From Sporomusaceae bacterium (GTDB lineage: Bacteria > Bacillota_C > Negativicutes > Sporomusales_B > UBA7701): a DNA stretch of 42,785 nucleotides. Below the pieces are notes generated by a model. It was not told where the DNA came from, ran no database searches, and worked only from the letters and a program-made list of their open reading frames with translations. The stretch is taken from NCBI GenBank assembly GCA_022839045.1, contig JALHDI010000017.1, positions 1-42,785 of the forward strand, read 5' to 3'. The position numbers were made by a program, and so were the translations under genes. Positions 31,064-38,385 of the stretch are shown here, in pieces. Positions within the stretch are counted from its first letter, which is position 1, and every line of letters begins with the position of its first letter.

Positions 31064-32086
31064 ATGGATACGAAAACTCAGCAGATCGCCGAAACGCTCG
31101 ACCGCCTCATCAGCCTGGACGTCCCGGCGCGGGGCGTCATCGCCAAACTCTACGGCGCCGCCCGCGAGAAAGCCGGCAAGCCCCTCACCCTGGCGGCCGC
31201 CGATCTCCTCTTGGACCGCGTGCGGCCCGGCGACACCGTCGTCATCGCCACCGGCTGGGTCGACCAGCCGGTCGTCGCCCCCGGCTGCGGTGAATCGGAC
31301 GGGCCGCCCGGGGCGGTCGCCCTCGCCCGCGCCCTGCGGCTGGCCGTCAAGGCCGCGCCAGTCATCGTAACCGACGCCTGCCTGGTAGAGGGCGTCAAAC
31401 TCGTCGCCAGGGCGGCCGGCTTCCAATGCGTCGCCCCTGGGGAAATCGGCCACTCGGTCGCCAGGGACAAACTGCTCACCCTTGCCGTCCTGCCGTTCCC
31501 CGTCGCCGGCGATGAGGCCGCCGCGGCCGCCGAGCGGCTGCTCGACGACCTCAGGCCCGCCGCCTGCATCGCCATCGAGCGGGGCGGCATGAACGCCGCC
31601 GGCGTCATCCACAACATGAACGGCGAAGACACCGGCGCCAGCCAGGCCAAGCTCGACCACCTCTTCCTCGCCGCCGGCCGACGGGGTATCGCCACCCTCG
31701 CCATCGGCGACGGCGGCAACGAGATCGGCATGGCCAACATTGCCGACGCCGTACGGGCCCAGGTTCCGCACGGCGCCAAGTGCCAGTGCCCCTGCGGCTG
31801 CGGCCTCGCGCCCGCCACCCCGGTCGACGTCCTCGTCGCCGCCGCCATCTCCAACTGGGGCGGGTACGCCATCGCCGCCCTCCTTGGCCTGCGGGCCGGG
31901 GTGCCCGCCGCCGGCCCCGACGCCGCGCGCGAGAAGCGGGTCCTCGAAGCCACAGCCGCCGCCGGCTTCCACGACCCCATCAGCGGCGGGGTATACCCGG
32001 GCGCCGACGGCTGCGGCGCCGACGCCCACCTGGCCTTCGTCACCCTCCTGCGGGAAGCCGTCCTGCACGGAGAAGCCAGACTGTGA
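31064..32086 (+). CDS. DUF4392 protein (D-glutamate cyclase C-terminal-like)
   Basis: A 340-residue cytosolic protein. The family pattern is visible as TGWVDQPVVAPGCGESDGPPG near 63-83, GHSVARDKLLT near 128-138, IERGGMNAAGVIHNMNGED near 168-186, IGDGGNEIGM near 213-222 and AAISNWGGYAIAALLG near 260-275. An unusual KCQCPCGCG cluster near 238-246 could bind a metal. This domain is the C-terminal half of animal D-glutamate cyclase (DGLUCY), which turns D-glutamate into 5-oxo-D-proline. ATG at 31064 follows AAAGG; the frame extends upstream without a better site. It is followed 27 nt later by the N-terminal half as a separate gene. Confidence 0.8.
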   Translation: MDTKTQQIAETLDRLISLDVPARGVIAKLYGAAREKAGKPLTLAAADLLLDRVRPGDTVVIATGWVDQPVVAPGCGESDGPPGAVALARALRLAVKAAPVIVTDACLVEGVKLVARAAGFQCVAPGEIGHSVARDKLLTLAVLPFPVAGDEAAAAAERLLDDLRPAACIAIERGGMNAAGVIHNMNGEDTGASQAKLDHLFLAAGRRGIATLAIGDGGNEIGMANIADAVRAQVPHGAKCQCPCGCGLAPATPVDVLVAAAISNWGGYAIAALLGLRAGVPAAGPDAAREKRVLEATAAAGFHDPISGGVYPGADGCGADAHLAFVTLLREAVLHGEARL

Positions 32087-32112
32087 ACTAACCGCTAAAC
32101 GAGGTGGATGAA

Positions 32113-32901
32113 ATGGATTTCGCGACAATGACCCCAGCCGCCCTCCGCCTGCTCATGCGCAAGGGCGAACTCGCCCGGCCGACCGCCGGCATGGCCAAGG
32201 GACACGTGCAGGCCAACCTGGCCATCGTCCCCCAAGACCTCGCCTACGACTTCCTCCTGTTCGCCCAGCGCAATCCCAAGCCCTGCCCGGTGCTCGACGT
32301 CACCGACCCCGGCTCGCCCGAGCCGAAGCTGATGGCCCCCGGCGCCGACCTCCGCTACGACGCGCCCAAATACCGCATCTACAAGGCCGGTGTCCTGGTC
32401 GACGAAGTCGTCAACCTGGAAAAATACTGGCGCGACGACCTCGTCGCCTTCCTGCTCGGCTGCAGCTTCACCTTCGAAACAGCCCTCCTCGCCGCCGGCG
32501 TCCCCGTCCGCCACATCGAGGCCTGCTGCAACGTCCCCATGTACATCACCGGCATCCCCTGCTGCCCAGCCGGGAAGTTCCACGGCAACATGGTCGTCAG
32601 CATGCGCCCCGTTCCCCACGGCAAAGTCGTCAAAGCCGTCCAGATCACCTCGCGCTTCCCCGCCGTTCACGGCGCCCCCGTCCACATCGGCGACCCGGCC
32701 GTCATCGGCATCCGCGACCTGGGCCGCCCCGACTTCGGCGACCCGGTTGAGGTCCGCGACGGCGAAGTCCCGGTATTCTGGGCCTGCGGCGTCACCCCCC
32801 AGGCAGTCGCCATGACCACCAAGCCCGAGATCATGATCACCCACGCCCCCGGCCACATGTTCCTGTGCGACCCTCGCGACGAAGACCTTGCCGCCTTCTG
32901 A
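32113..32901 (+). CDS. DUF1445 / D-glutamate cyclase family protein
   Basis: A 262-residue cytosolic protein of the DUF1445 family. Markers are [20 protein letters not shown] near 16-35, [20 protein letters not shown] near 115-134, [11 protein letters not shown] near 140-150, [13 protein letters not shown] near 154-166, and [12 protein letters not shown] near the C-terminus. DUF1445 members were long called putative hydro-lyases; animal D-glutamate cyclase contains this domain N-terminal to DUF4392. ATG at 32113 has GAGGTG 6 nt upstream; the in-frame GTG at 32104 falls inside that site. It forms one operon with the DUF4392 gene. Confidence 0.82.
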   Translation: MDFATMTPAALRLLMRKGELARPTAGMAKGHVQANLAIVPQDLAYDFLLFAQRNPKPCPVLDVTDPGSPEPKLMAPGADLRYDAPKYRIYKAGVLVDEVVNLEKYWRDDLVAFLLGCSFTFETALLAAGVPVRHIEACCNVPMYITGIPCCPAGKFHGNMVVSMRPVPHGKVVKAVQITSRFPAVHGAPVHIGDPAVIGIRDLGRPDFGDPVEVRDGEVPVFWACGVTPQAVAMTTKPEIMITHAPGHMFLCDPRDEDLAAF

Positions 32902-32922
32902 GCCGTCCATAACTGCAAAAAC

Positions 32923-32956
32923 AATAGGCCTTCGCGAACGCGCGAGGGCCTATTCC
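32923..32956 (+). terminator. terminator of the DUF4392-DUF1445 operon
   Basis: AATAGGCC/GGCCTATT outer arms with CGCG/CGCG inside. Strong stem, short T-run. Confidence 0.75.
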
Positions 32957-32991
32957 GTCTTCCAAGACAGGGCGTCCTCGTGGCCCGCCGA

Positions 32992-33020
32992 TTGCCAAGA
33001 ATGGCCCGAACGGTTATAAT
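32992..33020 (+). promoter_or_regulatory. promoter of the CoA-transferase gene
   Basis: TTGCCA (32992-32997), 17-nt spacer, TATAAT (33015-33020). Confidence 0.75.
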
Positions 33021-33030
33021 AATGGACATA

Positions 33031-33049
33031 TATCCTAAATATTTAGATA
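33031..33049 (+). promoter_or_regulatory. candidate repressor operator downstream of the CoA-transferase promoter
   Basis: CTAAATATTTAG is a perfect 12-bp palindrome, extended by TATC on the left and ATA on the right. It covers about +5 to +25 of the expected transcript. Regulator unknown. Confidence 0.55.
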
Positions 33050-33068
33050 AATGTGGGGGGAATGATAT

Positions 33069-34253
33069 TTGACCAAGGCGCTGGCCGGACTCAAGCTACT
33101 CGACGTATCGCGGGTTCTGACCGGACCTTACAGCACCATGGTGCTGGCCGACCTGGGAGCCGACGTTATCAAAGTCGAGGTTCCTGGCAAAGGAGACGAC
33201 TCCAGGCTATTCGGGCCGTTCGCCAACGGCGAAAGCGGCTACTACATGACCCTGAACCGCAACAAGCGCGGCATCACCCTCGACCTCCGCCAGGCGGAAG
33301 GGCAGGCGGTCCTCAAAGACCTGGCCCTGTGGGCCGACGTTCTCCTCGAAAACTTCGCCAAGGGTACCATGGCCGGCTGGGGCCTGGGCTACGAAGACCT
33401 CGCCGCCGTCAATCCGCGCCTCATATACGCCTCCATCACCGGCTTCGGCCAGTACGGCCCCTACTCCGACCGGTTCGCCTTCGACGCCATCGCCCAGGCC
33501 ACCGGCGGCCTCATGAGCATCACCGGCCCCAAAGGCGGCCCGCCCACCCGCGTCGGCACCGCGCTCGGCGACATCAACGCCGGCAACTTCGCCACCATCG
33601 GCATTCTCGCCGCCCTCTACCAGCGCGAGCGCACCGGCCGCGGCCAGCGGATCGACATCTCCATGCAGGACTGCATCGCCGCCATCCTCGAAAACGCCAT
33701 CGTCCGCCACACCATCGACGGCGTCGTGCCCACGCGCAACGGCAGCGCCCACGCCATCGTCGGCCCCTACGACGTCTTCGCGGCCAGCGACGGCTACGCC
33801 TTCATCGCCTGCGCCAACGAGGCCACCTGGCAGCGGCTCTGCAAAGCCATGGACCGGGAAGACCTCGTAACCGACGAGCGGTTCGCCGTCAACGCCAAAC
33901 GAATCGAAAACATCGACACACTCACCGAAATCATCAACCGGTGGTCCCGCCGCTTCACCGTCGAAAAACTCCTCGCCGTCCTCGCCGACAACAACGTCCC
34001 CGGCTCGCCGGTGCTCGCCATCGACCAGGTCGTCAGCGACCCGCACATCCGCGAGCGCAACATGATGGTCGCCGTCGACCATCCGGTGGCCGGCAGCATC
34101 ACCATCCCCGGCAACCCCGTCAAAATGTCGGCCTCGGAAGATACCATCGAGTGGCCGGCGCCCACGCTCGGCCAGCACACCGACGAAGTCCTCGCCGAAC
34201 TCGGCTACTCCGCCGCCAGAATCGCCGCCCTCAAAGCGGCCGGGATCGTCTAA
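33069..34253 (+). CDS. class III (CaiB/BaiF) CoA-transferase
   Basis: A 394-residue cytosolic enzyme that moves CoA between acyl groups. It opens with [19 protein letters not shown], followed by [20 protein letters not shown] near 27-46, [17 protein letters not shown] near 92-108 and [12 protein letters not shown] near 124-135. The catalytic aspartate is probably in [11 protein letters not shown] near 197-207. These motifs fit formyl-CoA and succinyl-CoA type transferases. Without an oxalate or carnitine partner the acid cannot be named. The TTG start at 33069 has GGGGGG 8 nt upstream. It is followed by an EamA transporter, 38 nt later, presumably in one operon. Confidence 0.87.
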   Translation: MTKALAGLKLLDVSRVLTGPYSTMVLADLGADVIKVEVPGKGDDSRLFGPFANGESGYYMTLNRNKRGITLDLRQAEGQAVLKDLALWADVLLENFAKGTMAGWGLGYEDLAAVNPRLIYASITGFGQYGPYSDRFAFDAIAQATGGLMSITGPKGGPPTRVGTALGDINAGNFATIGILAALYQRERTGRGQRIDISMQDCIAAILENAIVRHTIDGVVPTRNGSAHAIVGPYDVFAASDGYAFIACANEATWQRLCKAMDREDLVTDERFAVNAKRIENIDTLTEIINRWSRRFTVEKLLAVLADNNVPGSPVLAIDQVVSDPHIRERNMMVAVDHPVAGSITIPGNPVKMSASEDTIEWPAPTLGQHTDEVLAELGYSAARIAALKAAGIV

Positions 34254-34291
34254 GACGACAAACCGGCCGCGGCCGGAAAGGAAGACCTCAA

Positions 34292-35167
34292 GTGAACCTG
34301 CTCACCAGCTCCGGCAAATCGGAGCACTTTCGCGCCCTCATCCTGCTCGTCGTCACCGCCGTCCTCTGGAGCAGCAGCGGCCTCCTCATCAAATCGGTCG
34401 ACTGGCACCCGCTGGCCATCTCCGGCGCGCGCAGCCTCATCGCCGCCGCCGTCATCCGGTTCGCCTTCCGCCGCCAGCCGCTCAACATCAGCAAGGTGCA
34501 GGTGACCGGCGCGCTGGGCTACGCCGCGATGGTAACGCTGTTCGTCAGCGCCAACAAACTGACCACCGCCGCCAACGCCATCGTCCTCCAGTACACCGCT
34601 CCCATCTGGGTGGCCCTCTTCGGCGCCTGGTTCCTCAAGGAGAAAACCACCGCCCTCGACTGGCTCACCATCGGACTCGTCTTCGGCGGCATGATCCTCT
34701 TCTTCCAGGACCAGATGGAGGCCGGCCACCTGCTCGGCAACCTGCTGGCCGTGGGCAGCGGCATCAGCCTCTCCGTCATGGCCCTGGCGATGCGCAAACA
34801 GAAGGACGGTTCCCCCTTCGGCTCCGCCCTGCTCGGCAACATCCTCGCCTTCGTTTTCGGCGTGCCCTTCATGTTCGACGGCGGCCTCGACCTCGCCGGT
34901 TGGGCGGCCATCGTCCTCCTCGGCTGCTTCCAGCTCGGCCTCTCCTACGTGCTCTACTCCATCGCCATCAAGCACGTCACCGCCCTCGAAGCCACCATCA
35001 TCACCATGATCGAGCCCATCTTAAACCCCATCTGGGTCTTCCTCCTCATCGGCGAAACGCCCGGCCCGTGGTCGCTCGCCGGCGGCGCGATCATTTTGGC
35101 GGCTATCGTCGCCCGCTACGCCCTCCCCGCCATGAAGTCATCCGCCAGCGTACAGGGGGACCGTTAA
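34292..35167 (+). CDS. EamA-family (DMT) transporter
   Basis: A 291-residue inner-membrane protein with two EamA repeats and about ten hydrophobic helices. It has WSSSGLLIKSVDWHPLAISGAR near 26-47, VLQYTAPIWVALFGAWFLKE near 97-116 and, in the second repeat, IITMIEPILNPIWVFLLIGE near 243-262, the typical proline-rich P-I-x-x region. DMT exporters carry amino acids, sugars or metabolites; the substrate is unknown. GTG at 34292 follows AAGGAAG. The stop codon TAA lies inside the inverted end of palindromic repeat copy 3. Confidence 0.88.
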   Translation: MNLLTSSGKSEHFRALILLVVTAVLWSSSGLLIKSVDWHPLAISGARSLIAAAVIRFAFRRQPLNISKVQVTGALGYAAMVTLFVSANKLTTAANAIVLQYTAPIWVALFGAWFLKEKTTALDWLTIGLVFGGMILFFQDQMEAGHLLGNLLAVGSGISLSVMALAMRKQKDGSPFGSALLGNILAFVFGVPFMFDGGLDLAGWAAIVLLGCFQLGLSYVLYSIAIKHVTALEATIITMIEPILNPIWVFLLIGETPGPWSLAGGAIILAAIVARYALPAMKSSASVQGDR

Positions 35168-35280
35168 TAAGGCCCCATCTGCGGCGTTGCTCCTCGGCTG
35201 CCATCCTCAGCGTACGTTCGTGTACGCTTCCGGTGTCAGCCTGCGGTGCGCCTTGCATCTGGGACCTTCTGAACGGTCCC
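35157..35280. repeat. dispersed imperfect palindromic repeat, copy 3 (simplest copy)
   Basis: Inverted ends GGGACCGTT (35157-35165) and AACGGTCCC (35272-35280). CCCATCTGC and GCATCTGGG lie inside, and the centre is GCGTACGTTCGTGTACGC. At 124 bp it is the shortest, probably nearest to the basic form. It provides the last two codons and the stop of the EamA gene and could act as its terminator. Confidence 0.78.
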
Positions 35281-35288
35281 GGCGATTC

Positions 35289-35300
35289 GGGGGGGGGGGG
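35289..35300 (+). other. 12-nt G homopolymer
   Basis: An unbroken run of 12 G just beyond repeat copy 3. Not in a gene. May vary in length, or be a base-calling artefact. Confidence 0.75.
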
Positions 35301-35323
35301 CGCTCGCAAAATCACCTATACAC

Positions 35324-35354
35324 AAAACCTCCTGGACATTGTCCGGGAGGTTTT
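35324..35354 (+). terminator. intrinsic terminator before the AT-rich gene
   Basis: AAAACCTCC/GGAGGTTTT outer arms and GGAC/GTCC inner arms with loop ATT, T-run on both strands. It probably ends transcription from both the EamA operon and the opposing unknown gene. Confidence 0.8.
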
Positions 35355-35389
35355 ATCACTTGCTGTCGTATTTCATTTTTGGGGGTACT

Positions 35390-35851
35390 CTAAGGCACTA
35401 TGTCAGCATTTTTGTTTAATATTCTTATTGCCGGTTCTTGTACAGATACTACGTCTACAACATGCCACTCGCAACAGAATCCAAAGTGCCTTAGCTTGCC
35501 TGGCCACTCATCAGACGCTATAGTATCGCTCTTTACATATTCCATATAGCGCGATTTTGAATACTCGCGAATTAATCGGCCATCCCAAATATCATAATCA
35601 CTCCGCGTCGTGTATGATTCCCAACGTACATTGTAGGCGACATAGGAAGAAAAGACTAGTTCAATAACTAGACTACTATTCTCTAAAATTGGCCTAGTAC
35701 CAGTGATGGTAACTCCATTGAACGAAATATCTTCGGGTTTACCTACTTCACCTATCGTGAGGTATATAGTCAATATATCGTCATTAGCTCTTATGCTATC
35801 AAGAAAAAAGTATTTGTATTGATTAAGTTCTTTAAACAGCAACAGCTTCAC
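35390..35851 (-). CDS. hypothetical protein, AT-rich gene
   Basis: A 153-residue soluble protein. Its sequence alternates beta-forming stretches (ILTIYLTIGEVG, LVIELVFSSYVAY) and ends with FGFCCEWHVVDVVSVQEPA. I recognise no family; the composition recalls immunity-type or other contextual small proteins but no motif supports it. The DNA is visibly poorer in GC than every neighbour, suggesting acquisition. The GTG at 35851 is too close to the ribosome site GAGGGGG. A TTG at 35842 has the right spacing (8 nt) and fits the promoter at 35865-35893 better, so the true start may be three codons in. Confidence 0.7.
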   Translation of the reverse strand: MKLLLFKELNQYKYFFLDSIRANDDILTIYLTIGEVGKPEDISFNGVTITGTRPILENSSLVIELVFSSYVAYNVRWESYTTRSDYDIWDGRLIREYSKSRYMEYVKSDTIASDEWPGKLRHFGFCCEWHVVDVVSVQEPAIRILNKNADIVP

Positions 35852-35864
35852 CCCCTCTTACACA

Positions 35865-35893
35865 ATTATACCGTTTCAAAAGAGGTTTCTAAA
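35865..35893 (-). promoter_or_regulatory. promoter of the AT-rich gene
   Basis: On the minus strand TTTAGA (35893-35888), 17-nt spacer, TATAAT (35870-35865). Confidence 0.7.
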
Positions 35894-36005
35894 GTGCTAT
35901 TACCTGGCTCAGTCGAAAGAATAAGAAAACGGCAGCAAATGTTAGAAATGACGCCAAAATAAAACAAATAATCCCAATATATGGTATAATATACCATAAG
36001 AGCAA
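35889..36005 (-). CDS. possible 38-residue hydrophobic peptide upstream of the AT-rich gene
   Basis: A frame of 38 codons with TTG start (36005) giving two hydrophobic stretches (LLWYIIPYIGIICFIL, FLTFAAVFLFF). It is AT-rich like the next gene, on the same strand, 37 nt upstream. There is no good ribosome site, so this is only a candidate. Confidence 0.25.
   Translation of the reverse strand: MLLWYIIPYIGIICFILASFLTFAAVFLFFRLSQVIAL
35980..35998. promoter_or_regulatory. palindromic -10 region, candidate operator of the WG-repeat gene
   Basis: TATGGTATAATATACCATA, a perfect 9-1-9 palindrome with a TATAAT at 35985-35990 inside. No good -35 is present 17 nt upstream. Confidence 0.5.
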
Positions 36006-36014
36006 GTATTCCGG

Positions 36015-36044
36015 CGAGCAGCCGGCGAATCTGCCGGCTGCTCG
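36015..36044 (+). other. 12-bp perfect hairpin in the WG-repeat gene leader
   Basis: CGAGCAGCCGGC-GAATCT-GCCGGCTGCTCG, extended by outer CCGG pairs, ending 20 nt before the ATG and just before the ribosome site. No T-run, so it may act on translation or RNA stability. Confidence 0.55.
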
Positions 36045-36064
36045 TCCGGAGTGGAGGATGGCCG

Positions 36065-37507
36065 ATGAAGAAACTGGTATCCGTATTGCTGGCCGCCCTG
36101 CTGCTGGGTGCGGCATCCCCGGTAGAAGGTTTAGTTAATGTGCAGGTTTCGTCGCAGGCATATTATCTGCGTGATGGCATGCCTTTCCGGGTGCGGTTGC
36201 CGGGCGGCGAAAAACAAGGTCTGCTGCACATCGGTACCGGTAAATGGGTCATCCCACCCCGCTTCGAGGAAGTGCGGTTATTGAGTACTATGAGAAGCAT
36301 GGGAAACGATTATCTTGATGTATTTGCCGTGAAGGCAGACAGCCGATGGGGTGTCGTAGATAAGGAAGGCAACATCCTGGTCGCGCCGCAGTATTCCGCG
36401 ATTCTTTACAAAGGAGAAGGTCTGCTGCAGGCGGTGGCGGGCGGCGCCGAGTACGAGGGAGGCTTGATTCCGGCCACGAAAGGCGGCAAGTGGGGCGTCC
36501 TCGACCGGCAGGGCAGGGTGCTGATCGTACCGCGATTCGATTCTGTCGACGACTTTGCCGATGGCATGGCCAGGGTCGAGGAGGGCGAAAAGTACGGGTA
36601 TATCGACAAGGACGGAAAGCTTGCCATCCCGCCGCAGTATGACCATATCTGGGGCTTCCGCGACGGACTGGCGGTGGTGAAGGAGAACGGCAAATACGGG
36701 TACATCGATAAATCTGGTACGACGGTTATCGCGCCGCAGTACGAATACCAGGATGTCAGGCTATTCTCCGAGGGGCTGGCGGCGGTAAAGGTCGGCGGGA
36801 AATGGGGCTATATCGACAAGAAAGGGAGGATGGTTATTGCGCCGCAGTTTTCCGAGGCGAGGGACTTTGAGGGCGGGTTGGCGGTGGTACGGCCGTCCGG
36901 CAAGGCGGGGGCCATCAACCGGGCGGGGGAAATGGTGATCGAGCCGGTATTCGATGACTTGTTTCTGACCGCGGGGGCGCCGACGATGGGGCTGGTTTAC
37001 GAAAACAACTACACGACATCCAGGTGCGTATTTATGGATAAATCCGGTAAACTTCTTACGCCGTGGTATGACGTTGCGTGGGATTTTCAGGAGGGGATTG
37101 CCAAGGTGCGGGTGGACGGCAAGTTCGGTTTTATCGATACGACGGGCAAGATGGTGATCGAGCCGCAGTTTTCCCATGCATCGCGGCATTGCCAAAACGG
37201 GCTGGTCTTCGTGGAACGGGACGGAAAAAGGGGGTTCCGCGACAAAGAGGGGCGCTGGCTGGCGCAGCTTCTTTTCGGGCAATCCAGCTATTATATTTCT
37301 AAACATGGGGTGGTATGGGACGAGAACTATATTTATGACGGCGACGGCAATAAGCTCGACCACTACGCCAACCATATGAAGGACGGCTACCACAACCTGA
37401 AGGTCGGCCTGCCTGCCGAAGCCGCGAAAGCCTTCCGGGCGGCGCTCGGGATAAACCCCGGCGACGAGGCGGCGCTGTACGGCCTGAAACTTGCCGGCGA
37501 AAATTAG
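36065..37507 (+). CDS. secreted WG-repeat protein
   Basis: A 480-residue protein with a cleavable signal peptide near 1-22 (cleavage near EGLV). It has about ten WG beta repeats. Typical units are KWGVLDRQGRVLIVPRFDSV, YGYIDKDGKLAIPPQYDHIW, YGYIDKSGTTVIAPQYEYQ and WGYIDKKGRMVIAPQFSEA, forming an extended beta domain. A short tail (GLPAEAAKAFRAALGINPGDEAALYG) resembles a TPR repeat. WG repeats are thought to bind ligands or proteins outside the cytoplasm, but the role here is unknown. ATG follows GGAGGATG. A bidirectional terminator follows. Confidence 0.88.
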   Translation: MKKLVSVLLAALLLGAASPVEGLVNVQVSSQAYYLRDGMPFRVRLPGGEKQGLLHIGTGKWVIPPRFEEVRLLSTMRSMGNDYLDVFAVKADSRWGVVDKEGNILVAPQYSAILYKGEGLLQAVAGGAEYEGGLIPATKGGKWGVLDRQGRVLIVPRFDSVDDFADGMARVEEGEKYGYIDKDGKLAIPPQYDHIWGFRDGLAVVKENGKYGYIDKSGTTVIAPQYEYQDVRLFSEGLAAVKVGGKWGYIDKKGRMVIAPQFSEARDFEGGLAVVRPSGKAGAINRAGEMVIEPVFDDLFLTAGAPTMGLVYENNYTTSRCVFMDKSGKLLTPWYDVAWDFQEGIAKVRVDGKFGFIDTTGKMVIEPQFSHASRHCQNGLVFVERDGKRGFRDKEGRWLAQLLFGQSSYYISKHGVVWDENYIYDGDGNKLDHYANHMKDGYHNLKVGLPAEAAKAFRAALGINPGDEAALYGLKLAGEN

Positions 37508-37519
37508 CCTCCGCACATC

Positions 37520-37553
37520 AAAAAACTCCCGGACTTTGTCCGGGAGTTTTTTT
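37520..37553. terminator. bidirectional terminator between WG-repeat and HAD genes
   Basis: AAAAAACTCCCGGAC/GTCCGGGAGTTTTTT with loop TTT (15-bp stem), T-runs on both strands; it ends at the HAD stop codon. Confidence 0.93.
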
Positions 37554-38269
37554 CATTTCTTCGCCAGTTTGGCCGCGAATTCGGCCGGCGCGGGCAACTG
37601 CTCCACCGCCCACCAGGGCGAATGGGCGGCCAGCTCCGCCGCCGTGTACGTGCCGGTGGCCACCGCCACCGTGCGGGCGCCGATCGCCTTCCCGCAGCTG
37701 ATGTCGTTGGGCGTGTCGCCGATCACGAACATATCCTCCGGCACTGCCGCCGGGTAGCGCGCCTTCACGCTCGCCAGCGCCCGCGCGGCGATCTCCGCCC
37801 GGTCGGGGCAGTCGTCGCCGAACGCGCTCAGGGAAAAATCGAAGTAGTGGGCGATGCCGTAGCTGGTCAGCTTGGCACGGGCGCCGGATGCGGTGTTGCC
37901 GGTCAGCAGCAGCGACACGTAGCCCGGCTCGGCGTCGAGGTAAGCGAGGATGTCGGCCACCGGCGGGATGACGTACCCCCGGCGGGCTTCCAGGTGTGCG
38001 GGCAGCAGCTCTATGTACCGGCGCACGAGCGTCGCGGTCTCCTCCGGCCGGGGCTCCCGCCCGGCGGCGAGGGCGATGATCTGGGCCGCGATATGGCAGT
38101 CGGTCATGCCGGCGGTCGTCACCCGGCCGAAATCGAGGCTGGCGTCGTACAACTCCTCGGTCGCCTGCTGGAAAGCGAACAGGCCGGCTTTGGCCGTGCG
38201 GAGGATGGTGCCGTCGATATCCCAGAACAGAACTTTCAGGGCCTTCAGCTCCTTAAAAGTGATAAGCAC
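37553..38269 (-). CDS. HAD-superfamily phosphatase
   Basis: A 230-240-residue HAD hydrolase that dephosphorylates a small substrate. Motif I is FWDIDGTIL near 11-19 with its two catalytic Asp, motif II is SLLLTGNTAS near 120 and motif IV is MFVIGDTPNDISCG near 180-193. The cap between motifs I and II is helical, as in phosphoglycolate phosphatases. The start is unclear. The GTG at 38269 lies right at the predicted transcription start; a CTG at 38239 has AAGGAG 9 nt upstream. I give the outer limit and consider 38239 plausible. Confidence 0.85.
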   Translation of the reverse strand: MLITFKELKALKVLFWDIDGTILRTAKAGLFAFQQATEELYDASLDFGRVTTAGMTDCHIAAQIIALAAGREPRPEETATLVRRYIELLPAHLEARRGYVIPPVADILAYLDAEPGYVSLLLTGNTASGARAKLTSYGIAHYFDFSLSAFGDDCPDRAEIAARALASVKARYPAAVPEDMFVIGDTPNDISCGKAIGARTVAVATGTYTAAELAAHSPWWAVEQLPAPAEFAAKLAKK

Positions 38270-38273
38270 TTCT

Positions 38274-38302
38274 ATTATACCAGGCCGCCCGCCCGCGGCA
38301 AA
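38274..38302 (-). promoter_or_regulatory. promoter of the HAD gene
   Basis: On the minus strand TTTGCC (38302-38297), 17-nt spacer, TATAAT (38279-38274). It places the transcript start at about 38267. Confidence 0.6.
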
Positions 38303-38319
38303 GTCATGCCGGCAAAAAA

Positions 38320-38343
38320 ACCGGCCCACGCGGCGGGGCCGGT
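38320..38343 (-). terminator. terminator of the coiled-coil membrane protein gene
   Basis: ACCGGCCC/GGGCCGGT with an 8-nt loop and a T7 run on the minus strand, 43 nt past the stop. Confidence 0.85.
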
Positions 38344-38385
38344 CCGAGGTCGTTAAGCAACGATGCCGATGGCGCTCATTAACCC

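Noticed and set aside
30032..32128. Minus-strand frame of 698 codons over asnB and the DUF4392 gene
   Set aside because: Antisense to two recognisable genes and runs through the leader hairpins and terminator.
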